A DNA stretch of 64,000 bases from Saccharibacillus soli. GTDB lineage: Bacteria; Bacillota; Bacilli; Paenibacillales; Paenibacillaceae. Each line of letters begins with the position of its first letter. The stretch's first letter is position 1. Below are positions 8,777 to 17,401 of this stretch, piece after piece. A program made the position numbers and the translations under genes. The stretch spans positions 1,426,001-1,490,000 of the forward strand of contig NIOB01000001.1 of the NCBI GenBank assembly GCA_002189105.1, written 5' to 3'. A model generated the notes under the pieces. That model was not told the origin of the DNA and ran no database searches. It saw nothing but the letters and a program-made list of their open reading frames with translations.

Positions 8777-9154
8777 TCAGTCCTTTCGCTCGTCCAGCAG
8801 TTTGCGCAGCTCGTCCAGATCTTCACGCGACAGCTGCTCGTCCCGGATAAAATGTGCCAGCATCGGGCGCATCGCCCCGCCATATACCCGCTTTAGGAAC
8901 GAACGCGTCTCCGACTTGACGCACTCTTCTTCCTGCACCAGCGGATAATATCGATAGATCCGGCCATCCGCCTCATAACTCACGGCGCCTTTTTCCGTCA
9001 GCCGTTTAATCAAAGTGCGCACGGTCTTGGGATTCCAGTCCCGCGTTCCTTCCAGAACCTGCACAATTTCATTCGCCGTGCGGGGAGAATCCGTCCACAG
9101 TACCTTCATCACTTCCCATTCCGCATCTGTAATATGGGGAACGTTCCGCTCCAT
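8777..9154 (-). CDS. BlaI/MecI/CopY-family repressor
   Basis: A 125-residue winged-helix repressor beginning MERNVPHITDAEWEVMKVLW, with the family's DNA-recognition helix around NPKTVRTLIKRLTEKGAVSYE and a C-terminal dimer region (SFLKRVYGGAMRPMLAHFI). Length is typical. It forms an operon with the M56 protease 4 bases downstream. Two TACACTTGTA sites in the promoter fit the BlaI/MecI TACA-TGTA operator class, so the pair probably represses itself. No beta-lactamase or copper gene is adjacent; other targets must lie elsewhere. Confidence 0.93.
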   Translation of the reverse strand: MERNVPHITDAEWEVMKVLWTDSPRTANEIVQVLEGTRDWNPKTVRTLIKRLTEKGAVSYEADGRIYRYYPLVQEEECVKSETRSFLKRVYGGAMRPMLAHFIRDEQLSREDLDELRKLLDERKD

Positions 9155-9209
9155 TCGCTTCGCCTCCTCATGGTAATCTTCAATCGAATCATCTTCACAA
9201 ATAATTGAC

Positions 9210-9260
9210 TACACTTGTAATCCTGAACTAAGTATTACACTTGTAATCCTACGATGTCAA
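9210..9260 (-). promoter_or_regulatory. blaI-like operon promoter with two repressor operators
   Basis: Minus-strand TTGACA (9260-9255), a 17-base spacer and TAATAC (9237-9232) make a strong sigma-A promoter. The inverted repeat TACACTTGTA occurs at 9236-9245, inside spacer and -10 box, and again at 9210-9219, near or just past the predicted start of transcription. The 26-base spacing is about two and a half helical turns. This is the layout expected for a self-repressed BlaI-type operon. Confidence 0.8.
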
Positions 9261-9434
9261 GTGAATCGTTGGGATGAGAAGCTGCTTCCCCGATGAACGG
9301 TCTCGATGATGCTCATCCCATCTCAAACCGAGCTGCCCCACAGCGGCGCGCCGCTCCTCCCCATCCAACCCGCTCTTATGATAAGCTAGAAGGCAGAGAG
9401 CAAGAATAGACAACCCTCAGGAGGAGGTCTCCGT

Positions 9435-10193
9435 ATGATTCCCTTTGACAAAGAGTTGGAGCAGGCATTGATTCGTCTTGCCCAAGGCGAATGGTCCCCG
9501 GAAGAGTGGCAGAGCTGGTGGGATACTCATGCAGATGGATTGGCCCAGCGCCTCCCCCGAGGGCTGTGGCTCAAACTGAAGCCCATTCGCCACGGATTTC
9601 GCTGGATGGGTGTCCTGACCAGCCAGAAGCGGGCGATTGAATATCTGACACAGCAGGGAGTTTCTTTTCAAAATTCAGACCGTTATCAGCAGAATTATCT
9701 GGATGAATTCAACACATTCCGGCTGGAGCAGAAGCATCAAGATGAAGCCAAGCTTGAAGCTCTAAGGCAGCAGATTCCGCAGCTGTTCGGCACCTATCCC
9801 AAATTTGCGGCTTCGCTCAAACGGGTATACAATCACACAGACGTTATAAGTGCAGGAGCAGGCACTGCGCAGATTGAACAGACAGAACGTTTGCTTGGCT
9901 TTCGACTGCCCGAAGATGTGCGCCAATATTTCGGGACGGTCGAGACCCTTTCGATTGAAGGCATCCGAATAGAGCTGGGAGCATTGAGGTCAATCGAACT
10001 CAAGCGCAAAACATACATTGTGCTGGGTGAATTCTGGAAAGAAGCGGATGGTGATCTGCTGCTCATCAAGCCCGAACATAACGAAATGGCGGACATCTAT
10101 TACTATGCACATACCCGAGATCATGTCCGTAAGTTATGCTCGGGCATGACGGCGCTGCTGGAAAATAAATTTTCCTCCTACAACCGCTTGTAA
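9435..10193 (+). CDS. SMI1/KNR4-like protein with N-terminal extension
   Basis: A 252-residue soluble protein with a strong GGAGGAGGT ribosome site. The first 100 residues are helical and charged and not recognised. From about residue 140 the pattern QIEQTERLLGFRLPEDVRQYFGTVETLSIEG, followed by ELGALRSIEL, resembles the SMI1/KNR4 (SUKH) fold, whose members are often cytoplasmic immunity proteins or regulators. No toxin gene is adjacent. The gene stands alone, with a terminator 90 bases downstream. The family call is from motif spacing only. Confidence 0.6.
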   Translation: MIPFDKELEQALIRLAQGEWSPEEWQSWWDTHADGLAQRLPRGLWLKLKPIRHGFRWMGVLTSQKRAIEYLTQQGVSFQNSDRYQQNYLDEFNTFRLEQKHQDEAKLEALRQQIPQLFGTYPKFAASLKRVYNHTDVISAGAGTAQIEQTERLLGFRLPEDVRQYFGTVETLSIEGIRIELGALRSIELKRKTYIVLGEFWKEADGDLLLIKPEHNEMADIYYYAHTRDHVRKLCSGMTALLENKFSSYNRL

Positions 10194-10283
10194 CGCAGTT
10201 GACAGCTTTGTCGTACAGGGGAAGCTATGATCTGTAAGAGCCGAGGTTGAAGGATGGTTCTGCAAATATACACATCAAAAAGA

Positions 10284-10312
10284 AGCCCTCCCTTTGGGAA
10301 AGGCTCCTTTTT
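10284..10312. terminator. Intrinsic terminator, works in both directions
   Basis: AGCCCTCCC pairs with GGGAAAGGCT (imperfect, loop TTT), followed on the plus strand by CCTTTTT and on the minus strand by TCTTTTT. It serves the SMI1-like gene and may also end the tre operon beyond treR. Confidence 0.7.
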
Positions 10313-10464
10313 GTCATGAAGCTCCAACGCAGCTAAAAACGAGACAATGAAAAGAGTTGTTCCGTATACGTTCAGGCTTTCAGGAAAAGCTGCGTCGGCA
10401 GTATCGATCACAAATCTCGATCTCTAACAGAGTCCGCTTGCCCCTGCCCGTCCCTTACATCAGG

Positions 10465-11190
10465 CTACTCTTCCGGCAGCACTCTCCGCGCAAAATCCAC
10501 GAACTGAAATTTGTCCAGGCGATGCCGTGATTCGGTATATTCAAACAAAGTGGTGTCTTCCAAATGCACATAGTTGCGCACGACCACCACATGATTGTCC
10601 CGAGCCAGATCAAGCAGGCGCTTGTCTTCTTCAGAGGCTTTTTCTACCGAAATTTCTTTCTTTGCATAAGCAATTTTTAACGATAATTCACCTTCCAGGT
10701 ACGCATAGATTGACTCGCCTGCAATCTCTGCCGTAAGAGACGGAATGAGTGAAGCCAGGAAATAATCTTTGTCCAGAATCACTTTCTCGCCGTCGATCTC
10801 GCGGGCCCGAACGACTTTCCACACTGGTTCGTGTTCGGCAATCTGAAGCTGACGTGCCACATAGGAAGGGCATGGGACTTTCGCCGTCTCATGTACGAGG
10901 GTACGCGCAGTACCGCTGAACCTTGCCGCTAATTCCTTGAAGCTGACCAGTCCGGATACCGGAAACTGCATTCGGTGCATGTCCAGTACAAAGGAGCCTT
11001 TGCCGCGTACCTTGTGGATGTAGCCGTTCTGCGCCAATAGATGCAGCGCTTTGCGAACCGTCTCCCGTGAGGTACCATACTCCTCGGCCATTTCGTGTTC
11101 GGAAGGCAGCTTGATTCCCGCTTTCAGCAGTCCCGATTCGATGCGTTGAACATAGTCCGTATAAATTTGCGAAAAAATATTTTTATTCAT
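10465..11190 (-). CDS. treR: Trehalose operon repressor TreR (GntR family)
   Basis: A 241-residue GntR/HutC-type regulator. The N-terminal winged helix is clear (LPSEHEMAEEYGTSRETVRKALHLL, split by design around residues 29-54), followed by the UTRA effector domain (about 90-235) that in TreR senses trehalose 6-phosphate. It is the last gene of treA-treP-treR, 206 bases after treP, with an imperfect hairpin between them. The TGTATATACA sites before treA are the kind TreR of Bacillus binds. The ribosome site is weak (GGTGAT), consistent with low expression. Confidence 0.92.
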   Translation of the reverse strand: MNKNIFSQIYTDYVQRIESGLLKAGIKLPSEHEMAEEYGTSRETVRKALHLLAQNGYIHKVRGKGSFVLDMHRMQFPVSGLVSFKELAARFSGTARTLVHETAKVPCPSYVARQLQIAEHEPVWKVVRAREIDGEKVILDKDYFLASLIPSLTAEIAGESIYAYLEGELSLKIAYAKKEISVEKASEEDKRLLDLARDNHVVVVRNYVHLEDTTLFEYTESRHRLDKFQFVDFARRVLPEE

Positions 11191-11312
11191 CGATTAATCA
11201 CCGTGACCCATTGTAAGGAGTATTTGTCCAAAATGCAAAGAGATCCGTCATGTTGTCAAGATTCTCCGTTCCAATTACGCGGGCAAGTGCAGCTGAATGG
11301 ACTTAAATAGCC

Positions 11313-11359
11313 AACAAACGGCCCGTTGTCCGGGAATGTCCGGGCGCGGACCGTCTGTT
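11313..11359. other. Imperfect inverted repeat between treP and treR
   Basis: AACAAACGGCCCG (11313-11325) pairs with CGGACCGTCTGTT (11347-11359), and TCCGGGAATGTCCGGG inside gives alternative pairing. No T tract follows on the minus strand, so this is probably not a classic terminator; it may process the message or damp treR expression. Confidence 0.5.
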
Positions 11360-11396
11360 CGGTTCGATAACCTAAAGTGTGTGGCAGCCTATCCGT

Positions 11397-13457
11397 TTAC
11401 ACGCCTGCACCTGTCAGATGGACACGCAGCACTGGCGTTTCTCCCGCTTCGGCATCGCCCGGAATTTCCTCGACGCTCTCCACCATATCCTGTCCCATCG
11501 GGATAATGACTGGGGAGATGGTCGCGTATCCAGCAGCCTTAATCGCTTCCTGATCGAATTCGAGCAGCAGTTGGCCTTCCTTCACCACATCGCCCGTTGC
11601 AACATGAGCGGTGAAGCCGCTGCCTTTCAGACCTACCGTATCAATCCCAACGTGCACCAGCACCTGAACGCCTGTTGCGTGTTCGAGAATTACGGCATGT
11701 TTGCTCTTGTCGATCACGTGCGCAACCGTGCCGTCGAACGGAGCCACGACCCGACCTTCGGTTGGTTCGATGGCAATGCCTTCACCCATCTGCTTCTCGG
11801 CAAATGCAGGGTCTGGGACATTCTCCAGCGAAACCGCGCGGCCTTGGATAGGAGCGGTCAGATCCAGGACGTTGATAGCCGTACTTGGTGCGGCAGCCCC
11901 CTGCGACTTTGCTCCTGCCGCAGCAGCATGCTGCACGACGGTGCTTCCTGCCGCTGGAATCGGACTCTTGGCATTTTCCACCTTTTTCACATCACGGTCG
12001 GCCAGATCTTCCTCTGCTGCTTCACCAGATGCCGCCTGCTTGCGTGTGACAATCTTGCCGTAAATAACGGTACCCACGAATGGAAGAACCAATGCAATCC
12101 CCATACCGATGAAGAAGATCGGCCAATCGCCGACATTGATCGCCAGGAAGCCAGGCAGACCGCCAACGCCGACTGCAAAGGCACGCACGTCGTTCATGGT
12201 CAGCAGCACGCCGCCGATCGCCGAACCCGCCATACCCATGAACAGTGGGTATTTATAACGAACGTTCACCCCGAAGACTGCGGGTTCAGTTACGCCCAGG
12301 AAGGCGGTAACGGAAGTCGTAGCCGACAGACTCTTCATCTTCTGCGAGCGAATAACGAACATCATGGCCAGTGCCGCAGCACCCTGCGCGATGTTGGACA
12401 GCGCCAGCATCGGCCAGAGGAATGTGCTGTGTCCGGCTGCATCCGAGTTAATCAACTGCAAGTCCACCGCCAGGAAGGTATGGTGCATACCGGTGATAAC
12501 CAGCGGTGCATACAGCCCGCCGTACAGCAGACCACCCAACCAAGGCACGGTATCGAACAGCCATACAACACCGCTTGTCAACCAGTTACCCAGTGTGAAC
12601 GTCACCGGACCGATGACCACGAAGGCCAGGAAACCTGTAACCAGCAGCGCCACGGGCGCGACCAGCAGGAGTTTAAGCGAATCCGGTACTTTGCGGTTCA
12701 GCCATTTCTCAATGACGACCAGGACATAGGCGGCTACGAGCATTGGGAGAACCTGGCCCTGGTAGCCGACCGCATTAATATGCAAACCGAACAGATTCCA
12801 GGTTGGAACCGTTCCCTCGTTCACTGCATTGGCATAGTCGTAAGCGCTTAACAGCCCGGGGTTAACGAGGATTAAACCCAGCACGACCCCCAGCAGTGGA
12901 CTCCCGCCGAATCGTGTGGCCGCTGACCAGCCCACAAGTGCAGGAAGGAAGGTGAACGCTGTACTCGCAATTGTATTAACAATGGCGGCAAAGTCTGCCC
13001 ACTGTGGATAGACCTGAACCAGCGATTGGCCTGCGAAGAAGATGTCCTTACCGGTTAACAGGTTGTTAATCCCGAGCAGCAGGCCGGCTGTAACCAGCGC
13101 GGGCAGCAGGGGAATGAAGATGTCAGATAGAGTCTTGATGAATTGCTGAACCGGACTTTTGTGCTTGATGGCTGCGGCTTTGACGTCATCTTTGCTTGCG
13201 CGCTGACCGCCCGTAATCGCTATCAATTCTTCGTAAGCTTTGTCTACGATTCCCGGACCGATAATGACCTGGAATTGCCCCTGCGTCGAGAAATAACCTT
13301 TAGCCAGCTCATTATCGTCGAGAGCCTGCTTGTCCACTTTGCTCTCATCCGCGAGCGAGAAGCGCAGCCGTGTCACGCAGTGCGTGGCGACTTCGATATT
13401 CTCCTTGCCGCCAATGGCCTGGACAATCTTCTCGACATCCTCTCTTCTTACTGACAT
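11397..13457 (-). CDS. treP: Trehalose-specific PTS transporter, EIIBCA
   Basis: A 686-residue phosphotransferase permease that imports trehalose as trehalose 6-phosphate. Domain order is EIIB (1-80, phospho-Cys27 in ATHCVTRLRF), EIIC membrane domain (about 105-470, about ten segments) and, after an Ala/Pro-rich linker, a Glc-type EIIA domain (about 545-670) with His587 and the phospho-His602 in VLVHVGIDT. Bacillus subtilis TreP lacks the EIIA part and borrows it from another system, so this version is self-contained. GGAGATGAGC precedes the ATG. It follows treA after 40 bases and precedes treR. Confidence 0.93.
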   Translation of the reverse strand: MSVRREDVEKIVQAIGGKENIEVATHCVTRLRFSLADESKVDKQALDDNELAKGYFSTQGQFQVIIGPGIVDKAYEELIAITGGQRASKDDVKAAAIKHKSPVQQFIKTLSDIFIPLLPALVTAGLLLGINNLLTGKDIFFAGQSLVQVYPQWADFAAIVNTIASTAFTFLPALVGWSAATRFGGSPLLGVVLGLILVNPGLLSAYDYANAVNEGTVPTWNLFGLHINAVGYQGQVLPMLVAAYVLVVIEKWLNRKVPDSLKLLLVAPVALLVTGFLAFVVIGPVTFTLGNWLTSGVVWLFDTVPWLGGLLYGGLYAPLVITGMHHTFLAVDLQLINSDAAGHSTFLWPMLALSNIAQGAAALAMMFVIRSQKMKSLSATTSVTAFLGVTEPAVFGVNVRYKYPLFMGMAGSAIGGVLLTMNDVRAFAVGVGGLPGFLAINVGDWPIFFIGMGIALVLPFVGTVIYGKIVTRKQAASGEAAEEDLADRDVKKVENAKSPIPAAGSTVVQHAAAAGAKSQGAAAPSTAINVLDLTAPIQGRAVSLENVPDPAFAEKQMGEGIAIEPTEGRVVAPFDGTVAHVIDKSKHAVILEHATGVQVLVHVGIDTVGLKGSGFTAHVATGDVVKEGQLLLEFDQEAIKAAGYATISPVIIPMGQDMVESVEEIPGDAEAGETPVLRVHLTGAGV

Positions 13458-13488
13458 CTGCTCATCTCCATTCTGTCTGATAAAATGC

Positions 13489-13507
13489 CCGGGGGATTTA
13501 CCCCCGG
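13489..13507. other. Hairpin with the treA stop codon in its loop
   Basis: A perfect 7-base-pair stem, CCGGGGG (13489-13495) with CCCCCGG (13501-13507), encloses the loop ATTTA; the treA TAA stop is read from 13500-13498. It lies between treA and treP, 32 bases before the treP start, with no long T tract. It may stabilise or process the message. Confidence 0.7.
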
Positions 13508-15207
13508 ATGATCCACATGAAGGATGCGTAAGGCGCCAGCTTCAGAGCAGCTGCCCACTCCGGCGCTTCCTGCAAATTGCTCACCAGCAGTTCAGGCTGC
13601 AAGTTCGCCAGCTTCCGATACTCTTCCGGGAGAATGAACTCGGTTTCTTCTCCACTGAAGTTCGAGATCACAACGAGTGTATCTCGATCATTCATCCGCG
13701 CGTAGGCATAAACCTGAGGGTGCTGTTCATCCAGACGCACATAACGTCCATCCGTCAGCACGTCTTCGGTCTTGCGCAGCGCAATCAGATGTTTGTAATG
13801 ACTGAACACCGAGTTGGGATCGTCCCGCTGCATCTTGACGTTGATCTCGGGATAACGTTCGTCTACCTTGATCCAGGGTGTGCCCTCTGTGAAACCGGCC
13901 TGCGGGCCATAATTCCACTGCATCGGCGTACGAGCGTTGTCCCGCGAACGTTTGGCAATGATGTCGAACGCTTCTTCCGGTGTCTTGCCCATCTCGATCA
14001 TGATCCGGTACATGTTCTTCGACTCAATATCGCGGAATTCCGAGATGTCATTCCAGTTCGGATTCGGCATCCCGATCTCCTCACCCTGGAAGACATAAGG
14101 CGTACCTTGCAGACCATGGAGCGTGGTAGCCAGCATCTTGGCACTGGCGACGCGGCAGCGTCCATCATCGGCGAAGCGGGATAATGCACGCGGCTGGTCA
14201 TGATTGTTCCAGAACAGCGCGTTCCAACCCCCGCCTCCGTTCATGCCGATCTGCCAGGACGACAGCAGGCTCTTGAGCGCTTCAAAATCGTACGGCATCA
14301 GCTCCCACTTTTTCCCCTGCGGATAATCGACCTTGAGGTGGTGGAAGTTAAATGTCATGGAGAACTCCCGTTCCTCCGGGTTCGAGTATCGGATGCAGTG
14401 CTGCAAGGTGGTGGAGGACATCTCACCGACCGTCACCAGGTTGTAAGGCCCATAGACACGCTCATACAGCTCTTTGATGTATTCATGCACCCTTGGGCCG
14501 TCCGTATAATACCTGCGGCCATCGCCCGTCATGATGCTGCCGTCGTCGTCCGGAAAATCCTGGTCTTTGGAGATCAGGTTAATGACGTCCATCCGAAAAC
14601 CGTCTACGCCTTTGTCTGCCCAGAAGCGCATCAGATCGGCTGCTTCCTGCCGAACTTTCTCGTTCTCCCAGTTCAGGTCAGCCTGCGTCTTGTCGAACAG
14701 GGCCAGGTAATACTGTCCGGTAACTTCGTCGTACTGCCAAGCTGAACCGCCGAACTTGGACTGCCAGTTGTTCGGGACACCGCCGCCCGGTGCCGGATCG
14801 CGCCAGATGTAATAATCCCGATACGGATTCTCCTTGGACTTGCGCGACTCCCGGAACCAGACATGTTCGGTGGAAGAATGATTCACGACGATGTCGAGCA
14901 TAAGGTGCATGTCGCGCTGCTTGAGTCCCTCCATCAGTTCGTCAAAGTCCTCCATCGTCCCGTACGTGGGGTCAATCGAACAATAATCGGCTACGTCGTA
15001 CCCATTGTCGTTCTGAGGAGAGACATACACCGGCTGAAGCCAGATGATGTCCGTGCCCAGGTCCTTGAGATAATCGAGCTTCTCCGTCAACCCCCGAATG
15101 TCTCCGATTCCGCTGCCGGTTGTATCGTTGAAACTGCGCGGATACACCTGGTAGACGACCGACTTGCGCCACCATTCCGCTTGGTTGTTTGCCTTCTGCG
15201 TTGTCAT
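13498..15207 (-). CDS. treA: Trehalose-6-phosphate hydrolase
   Basis: A 569-residue GH13 enzyme, usual length for TreA/TreC, which splits cytoplasmic trehalose 6-phosphate into glucose and glucose 6-phosphate. The start region WWRKSVVYQVYPRSF and the motifs DIVVNH, GFRMDVINL (nucleophile Asp207), TVGEMSS (acid Glu262) and NNHDQPR (Asp337) are all present. A perfect AAGGAGGT ribosome site precedes the ATG. It is the first gene of the tre operon, transcribed from the TreR-type promoter at 15360-15332. Other GH13 glucosidases have the same motifs, but linkage to treP and treR settles the assignment. Confidence 0.94.
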   Translation of the reverse strand: MTTQKANNQAEWWRKSVVYQVYPRSFNDTTGSGIGDIRGLTEKLDYLKDLGTDIIWLQPVYVSPQNDNGYDVADYCSIDPTYGTMEDFDELMEGLKQRDMHLMLDIVVNHSSTEHVWFRESRKSKENPYRDYYIWRDPAPGGGVPNNWQSKFGGSAWQYDEVTGQYYLALFDKTQADLNWENEKVRQEAADLMRFWADKGVDGFRMDVINLISKDQDFPDDDGSIMTGDGRRYYTDGPRVHEYIKELYERVYGPYNLVTVGEMSSTTLQHCIRYSNPEEREFSMTFNFHHLKVDYPQGKKWELMPYDFEALKSLLSSWQIGMNGGGGWNALFWNNHDQPRALSRFADDGRCRVASAKMLATTLHGLQGTPYVFQGEEIGMPNPNWNDISEFRDIESKNMYRIMIEMGKTPEEAFDIIAKRSRDNARTPMQWNYGPQAGFTEGTPWIKVDERYPEINVKMQRDDPNSVFSHYKHLIALRKTEDVLTDGRYVRLDEQHPQVYAYARMNDRDTLVVISNFSGEETEFILPEEYRKLANLQPELLVSNLQEAPEWAAALKLAPYASFMWIIRG

Positions 15208-15304
15208 CGCTGCGTACCTCCTTCGGGCATTGCGCCGGGCCGCAGATCACGAATTGGCTCCCGATTCCCTCCGAATCGGCGACTGACCGCAGCCATACCC
15301 ATCA

Positions 15305-15360
15305 TGTATATACAAGATAACTTCCGCCATCATTGTATTCCTGTATATACAAGAAGTCAA
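15305..15360 (-). promoter_or_regulatory. tre operon promoter with two TreR-type operators
   Basis: Minus-strand TTGACT (15360-15355), 17 bases, then TACAAT (15337-15332). The palindrome TGTATATACA occupies the spacer (15342-15351) and recurs at 15305-15314, just past the expected transcription start; centres are 37 bases apart. This matches TreR operators known in Bacillus. The 391-base gap 15208-15598 otherwise holds only this region, the cysI terminator and an A-rich stretch with no gene I can support. Confidence 0.85.
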
Positions 15361-15493
15361 CATGTGTACTATATACCCCGCAAAAAAAGCAAGCAAACAC
15401 CTCACGAAAACTTTATCTCATTCCCGGCCCACTCCCAAAAAGCCCCTTTCGCTTTCCATTACCCCAAATTCAAAGCATGACGCCAAGAAAAAA

Positions 15494-15531
15494 GACGAAA
15501 AACAGACAGCTCTGAGGCTGTGTTTTTCGTC
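15494..15531. terminator. Terminator of cysJI
   Basis: GACGAAAAACA pairs with TGTTTTTCGTC around a small GC-rich inner stem, flanked by A6 on the left and T5 on the right. It lies 67 bases beyond the cysI stop and shields the tre promoter. Confidence 0.9.
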
Positions 15532-15598
15532 TTTTTCGACGCAAATTTTGGGGTGAAACAAGGATTCAGGGCTTGATGTTGCGCCTCTTGACTATAAG

Positions 15599-17329
15599 TC
15601 AGGCGTGGAACTGCCGCCCATCATGAACCGCTTCCACATAACCCGCACGTACCACGAAGTCGCCAAAATGCTCGCCGTCCAAGCGCTCTTTCGCGTAGCG
15701 GTTAACGATCGGTTGGAGGGAAGACAGGATCTCTTCTTCGCCGATGTTTTCCTTGAACAGCTTGTTCAATCTGGAGCCATTGTGTGCGCCGCCCAAATAC
15801 ATATTGTATTTGCCCGGACCCTTGCCGATAAAGGCCAGCTCCGCGAGCATGGGGCGTGCGCAGCCATTCGGGCAGCCGGTCATCCGGATGACAATCTCCT
15901 TGCCGCGCAGTCCGGCTTCTTCAAGCATCGGTTCGATCTTGTCGATTAGTCCGGGCAGATAGCGTTCCGATTCGGCCATTGCCAATCCGCAGGTTGGCAG
16001 CGCAACGCAGGCCATCGAGCTGCGGCGCAGTGCCGAATAATGAGCACCATCCGTGAGATTGTACTGCTTAATCAGCGTATCAATCTTGCGTTTCTTCGCA
16101 CTGCTGACATTGCCAATGATGAGATTCTGATTCGCTGTCAGGCGGAAATCGCCATCATGAATCTTGGCAATCTCACGCAGTCCGGTCATCAGCGGATACC
16201 CTTCAAAGTCTGCAATCCGTCCATTCTGGATGAACAAGGTTAGATGCCATTTGCCGTTGCTGCCCTTGATCCAACCGTAACGATCGCCGTTATGGTCGAA
16301 CCCAAATTCGCGCGCTGGCTGCAATGCCCATCCCAGACGTTCATGCAGTTCCGCCACCAGCCAATCCAGTCCCCGATCGTCGATTGTATATTTGAAGCGG
16401 GCGTGCTTGCGTACGGCACGGTCGCCATAATCACGTTGAATGGTCACGATCTTTTCCGCCAGATCAATCGACTGTTCGGGTGTAATGAAACCAATCAGCT
16501 TGCCCAGCTGTGGGTATGTCTTGTTGTCGCCATGACTCATGCCCATGCCGCCGCCGACTGTCACATTGAATCCGACCAGTTGACCCTTTTCCACAATCGC
16601 AATCAGTCCGAGATCCTGGGAAAAGACATCGACATCATTGGATGGCGGAACCGCAATCCCAATCTTGAACTTGCGCGGCAGATACACAGGTCCGTAAATC
16701 GGCTCCTGCTCCTCGTTGTCGCGGCTGTCCACGACCTTTTCCTCGTCCAGCCAGATCTCATGATAAGCACGAGTGCGGGGATCAAGGTGGCGGCTGATCT
16801 TGTCTGCCCACTCATACACCTCGGTGTGCACATCCGACTGATAAGGATTCGGATTGCACATGACGTTGCGGTTCACGTCACCACAGGCCGCAAGCGTACT
16901 GAGCAGTGCGTCGTTGACTTCCTTGATGGTATTCTTCAGATTCCATTTGAGCACACCATGCAGTTGGAATGACTGACGCGTGGTCAGACGAATGGTCTCA
17001 TTCCCGTATTTATGGGAAATCCGATCCATCATCAGCCATTGTTCAGGCGTAACCACACCCCCCGAGGCACGAACACGCAGCATGAACTGGTAGGCAGGTT
17101 CGAGCTTCGACTTGGCGCGTTCATTCCGCAGATCGCGGTCGTCCTGCATATAGCTGCCGTGATGCTTCATCAGCCGGTTATCGTCTTCCGGGATAGAGCC
17201 GGTCAGTGGATCTTTGAGCGTCTCGACGAGGCTGCCCCGCAGATAGCCGCTGCGCCGTTTGATCTCCTCCACATCGCTGTGCGGACGATCATGCGGCGGA
17301 TATTTTTTCCATTCAGTCTGTTGCGTCAT
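15599..17329 (-). CDS. cysI: Sulfite reductase (NADPH) hemoprotein beta-subunit
   Basis: Start chosen at ATG 17329, 8 bases after AAAGGAGA, giving 576 residues; a longer frame to 17377 lacks a ribosome site. The protein reduces sulfite to sulfide using siroheme coupled to a 4Fe-4S cluster. The four cluster cysteines are present as CVALPTC (441, 447) and CPNGC (486, 490), with the usual nitrite/sulfite reductase ferredoxin-like half domains before them (for example [11 protein letters not shown]). It lies 72 bases downstream of cysJ, and a strong terminator follows, so cysJI form an isolated assimilatory operon. Confidence 0.95.
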   Translation of the reverse strand: MTQQTEWKKYPPHDRPHSDVEEIKRRSGYLRGSLVETLKDPLTGSIPEDDNRLMKHHGSYMQDDRDLRNERAKSKLEPAYQFMLRVRASGGVVTPEQWLMMDRISHKYGNETIRLTTRQSFQLHGVLKWNLKNTIKEVNDALLSTLAACGDVNRNVMCNPNPYQSDVHTEVYEWADKISRHLDPRTRAYHEIWLDEEKVVDSRDNEEQEPIYGPVYLPRKFKIGIAVPPSNDVDVFSQDLGLIAIVEKGQLVGFNVTVGGGMGMSHGDNKTYPQLGKLIGFITPEQSIDLAEKIVTIQRDYGDRAVRKHARFKYTIDDRGLDWLVAELHERLGWALQPAREFGFDHNGDRYGWIKGSNGKWHLTLFIQNGRIADFEGYPLMTGLREIAKIHDGDFRLTANQNLIIGNVSSAKKRKIDTLIKQYNLTDGAHYSALRRSSMACVALPTCGLAMAESERYLPGLIDKIEPMLEEAGLRGKEIVIRMTGCPNGCARPMLAELAFIGKGPGKYNMYLGGAHNGSRLNKLFKENIGEEEILSSLQPIVNRYAKERLDGEHFGDFVVRAGYVEAVHDGRQFHA

Positions 17330-17401
17330 GTCAAGCGTCTCCTTTCCCGTTCGGGCAATCGGCCGGTTCTCCGGCAATTCCGGTAATCCTGCTGCGGCCT
17401 A

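Noticed and set aside
11379-12851. Long open frame on the plus strand across the treP gene
   Set aside because: It is antisense to treP, full of His/Arg/Cys/Gln typical of a reversed membrane-protein gene, and has no family motif or ribosome site. treP is certain on the other strand.
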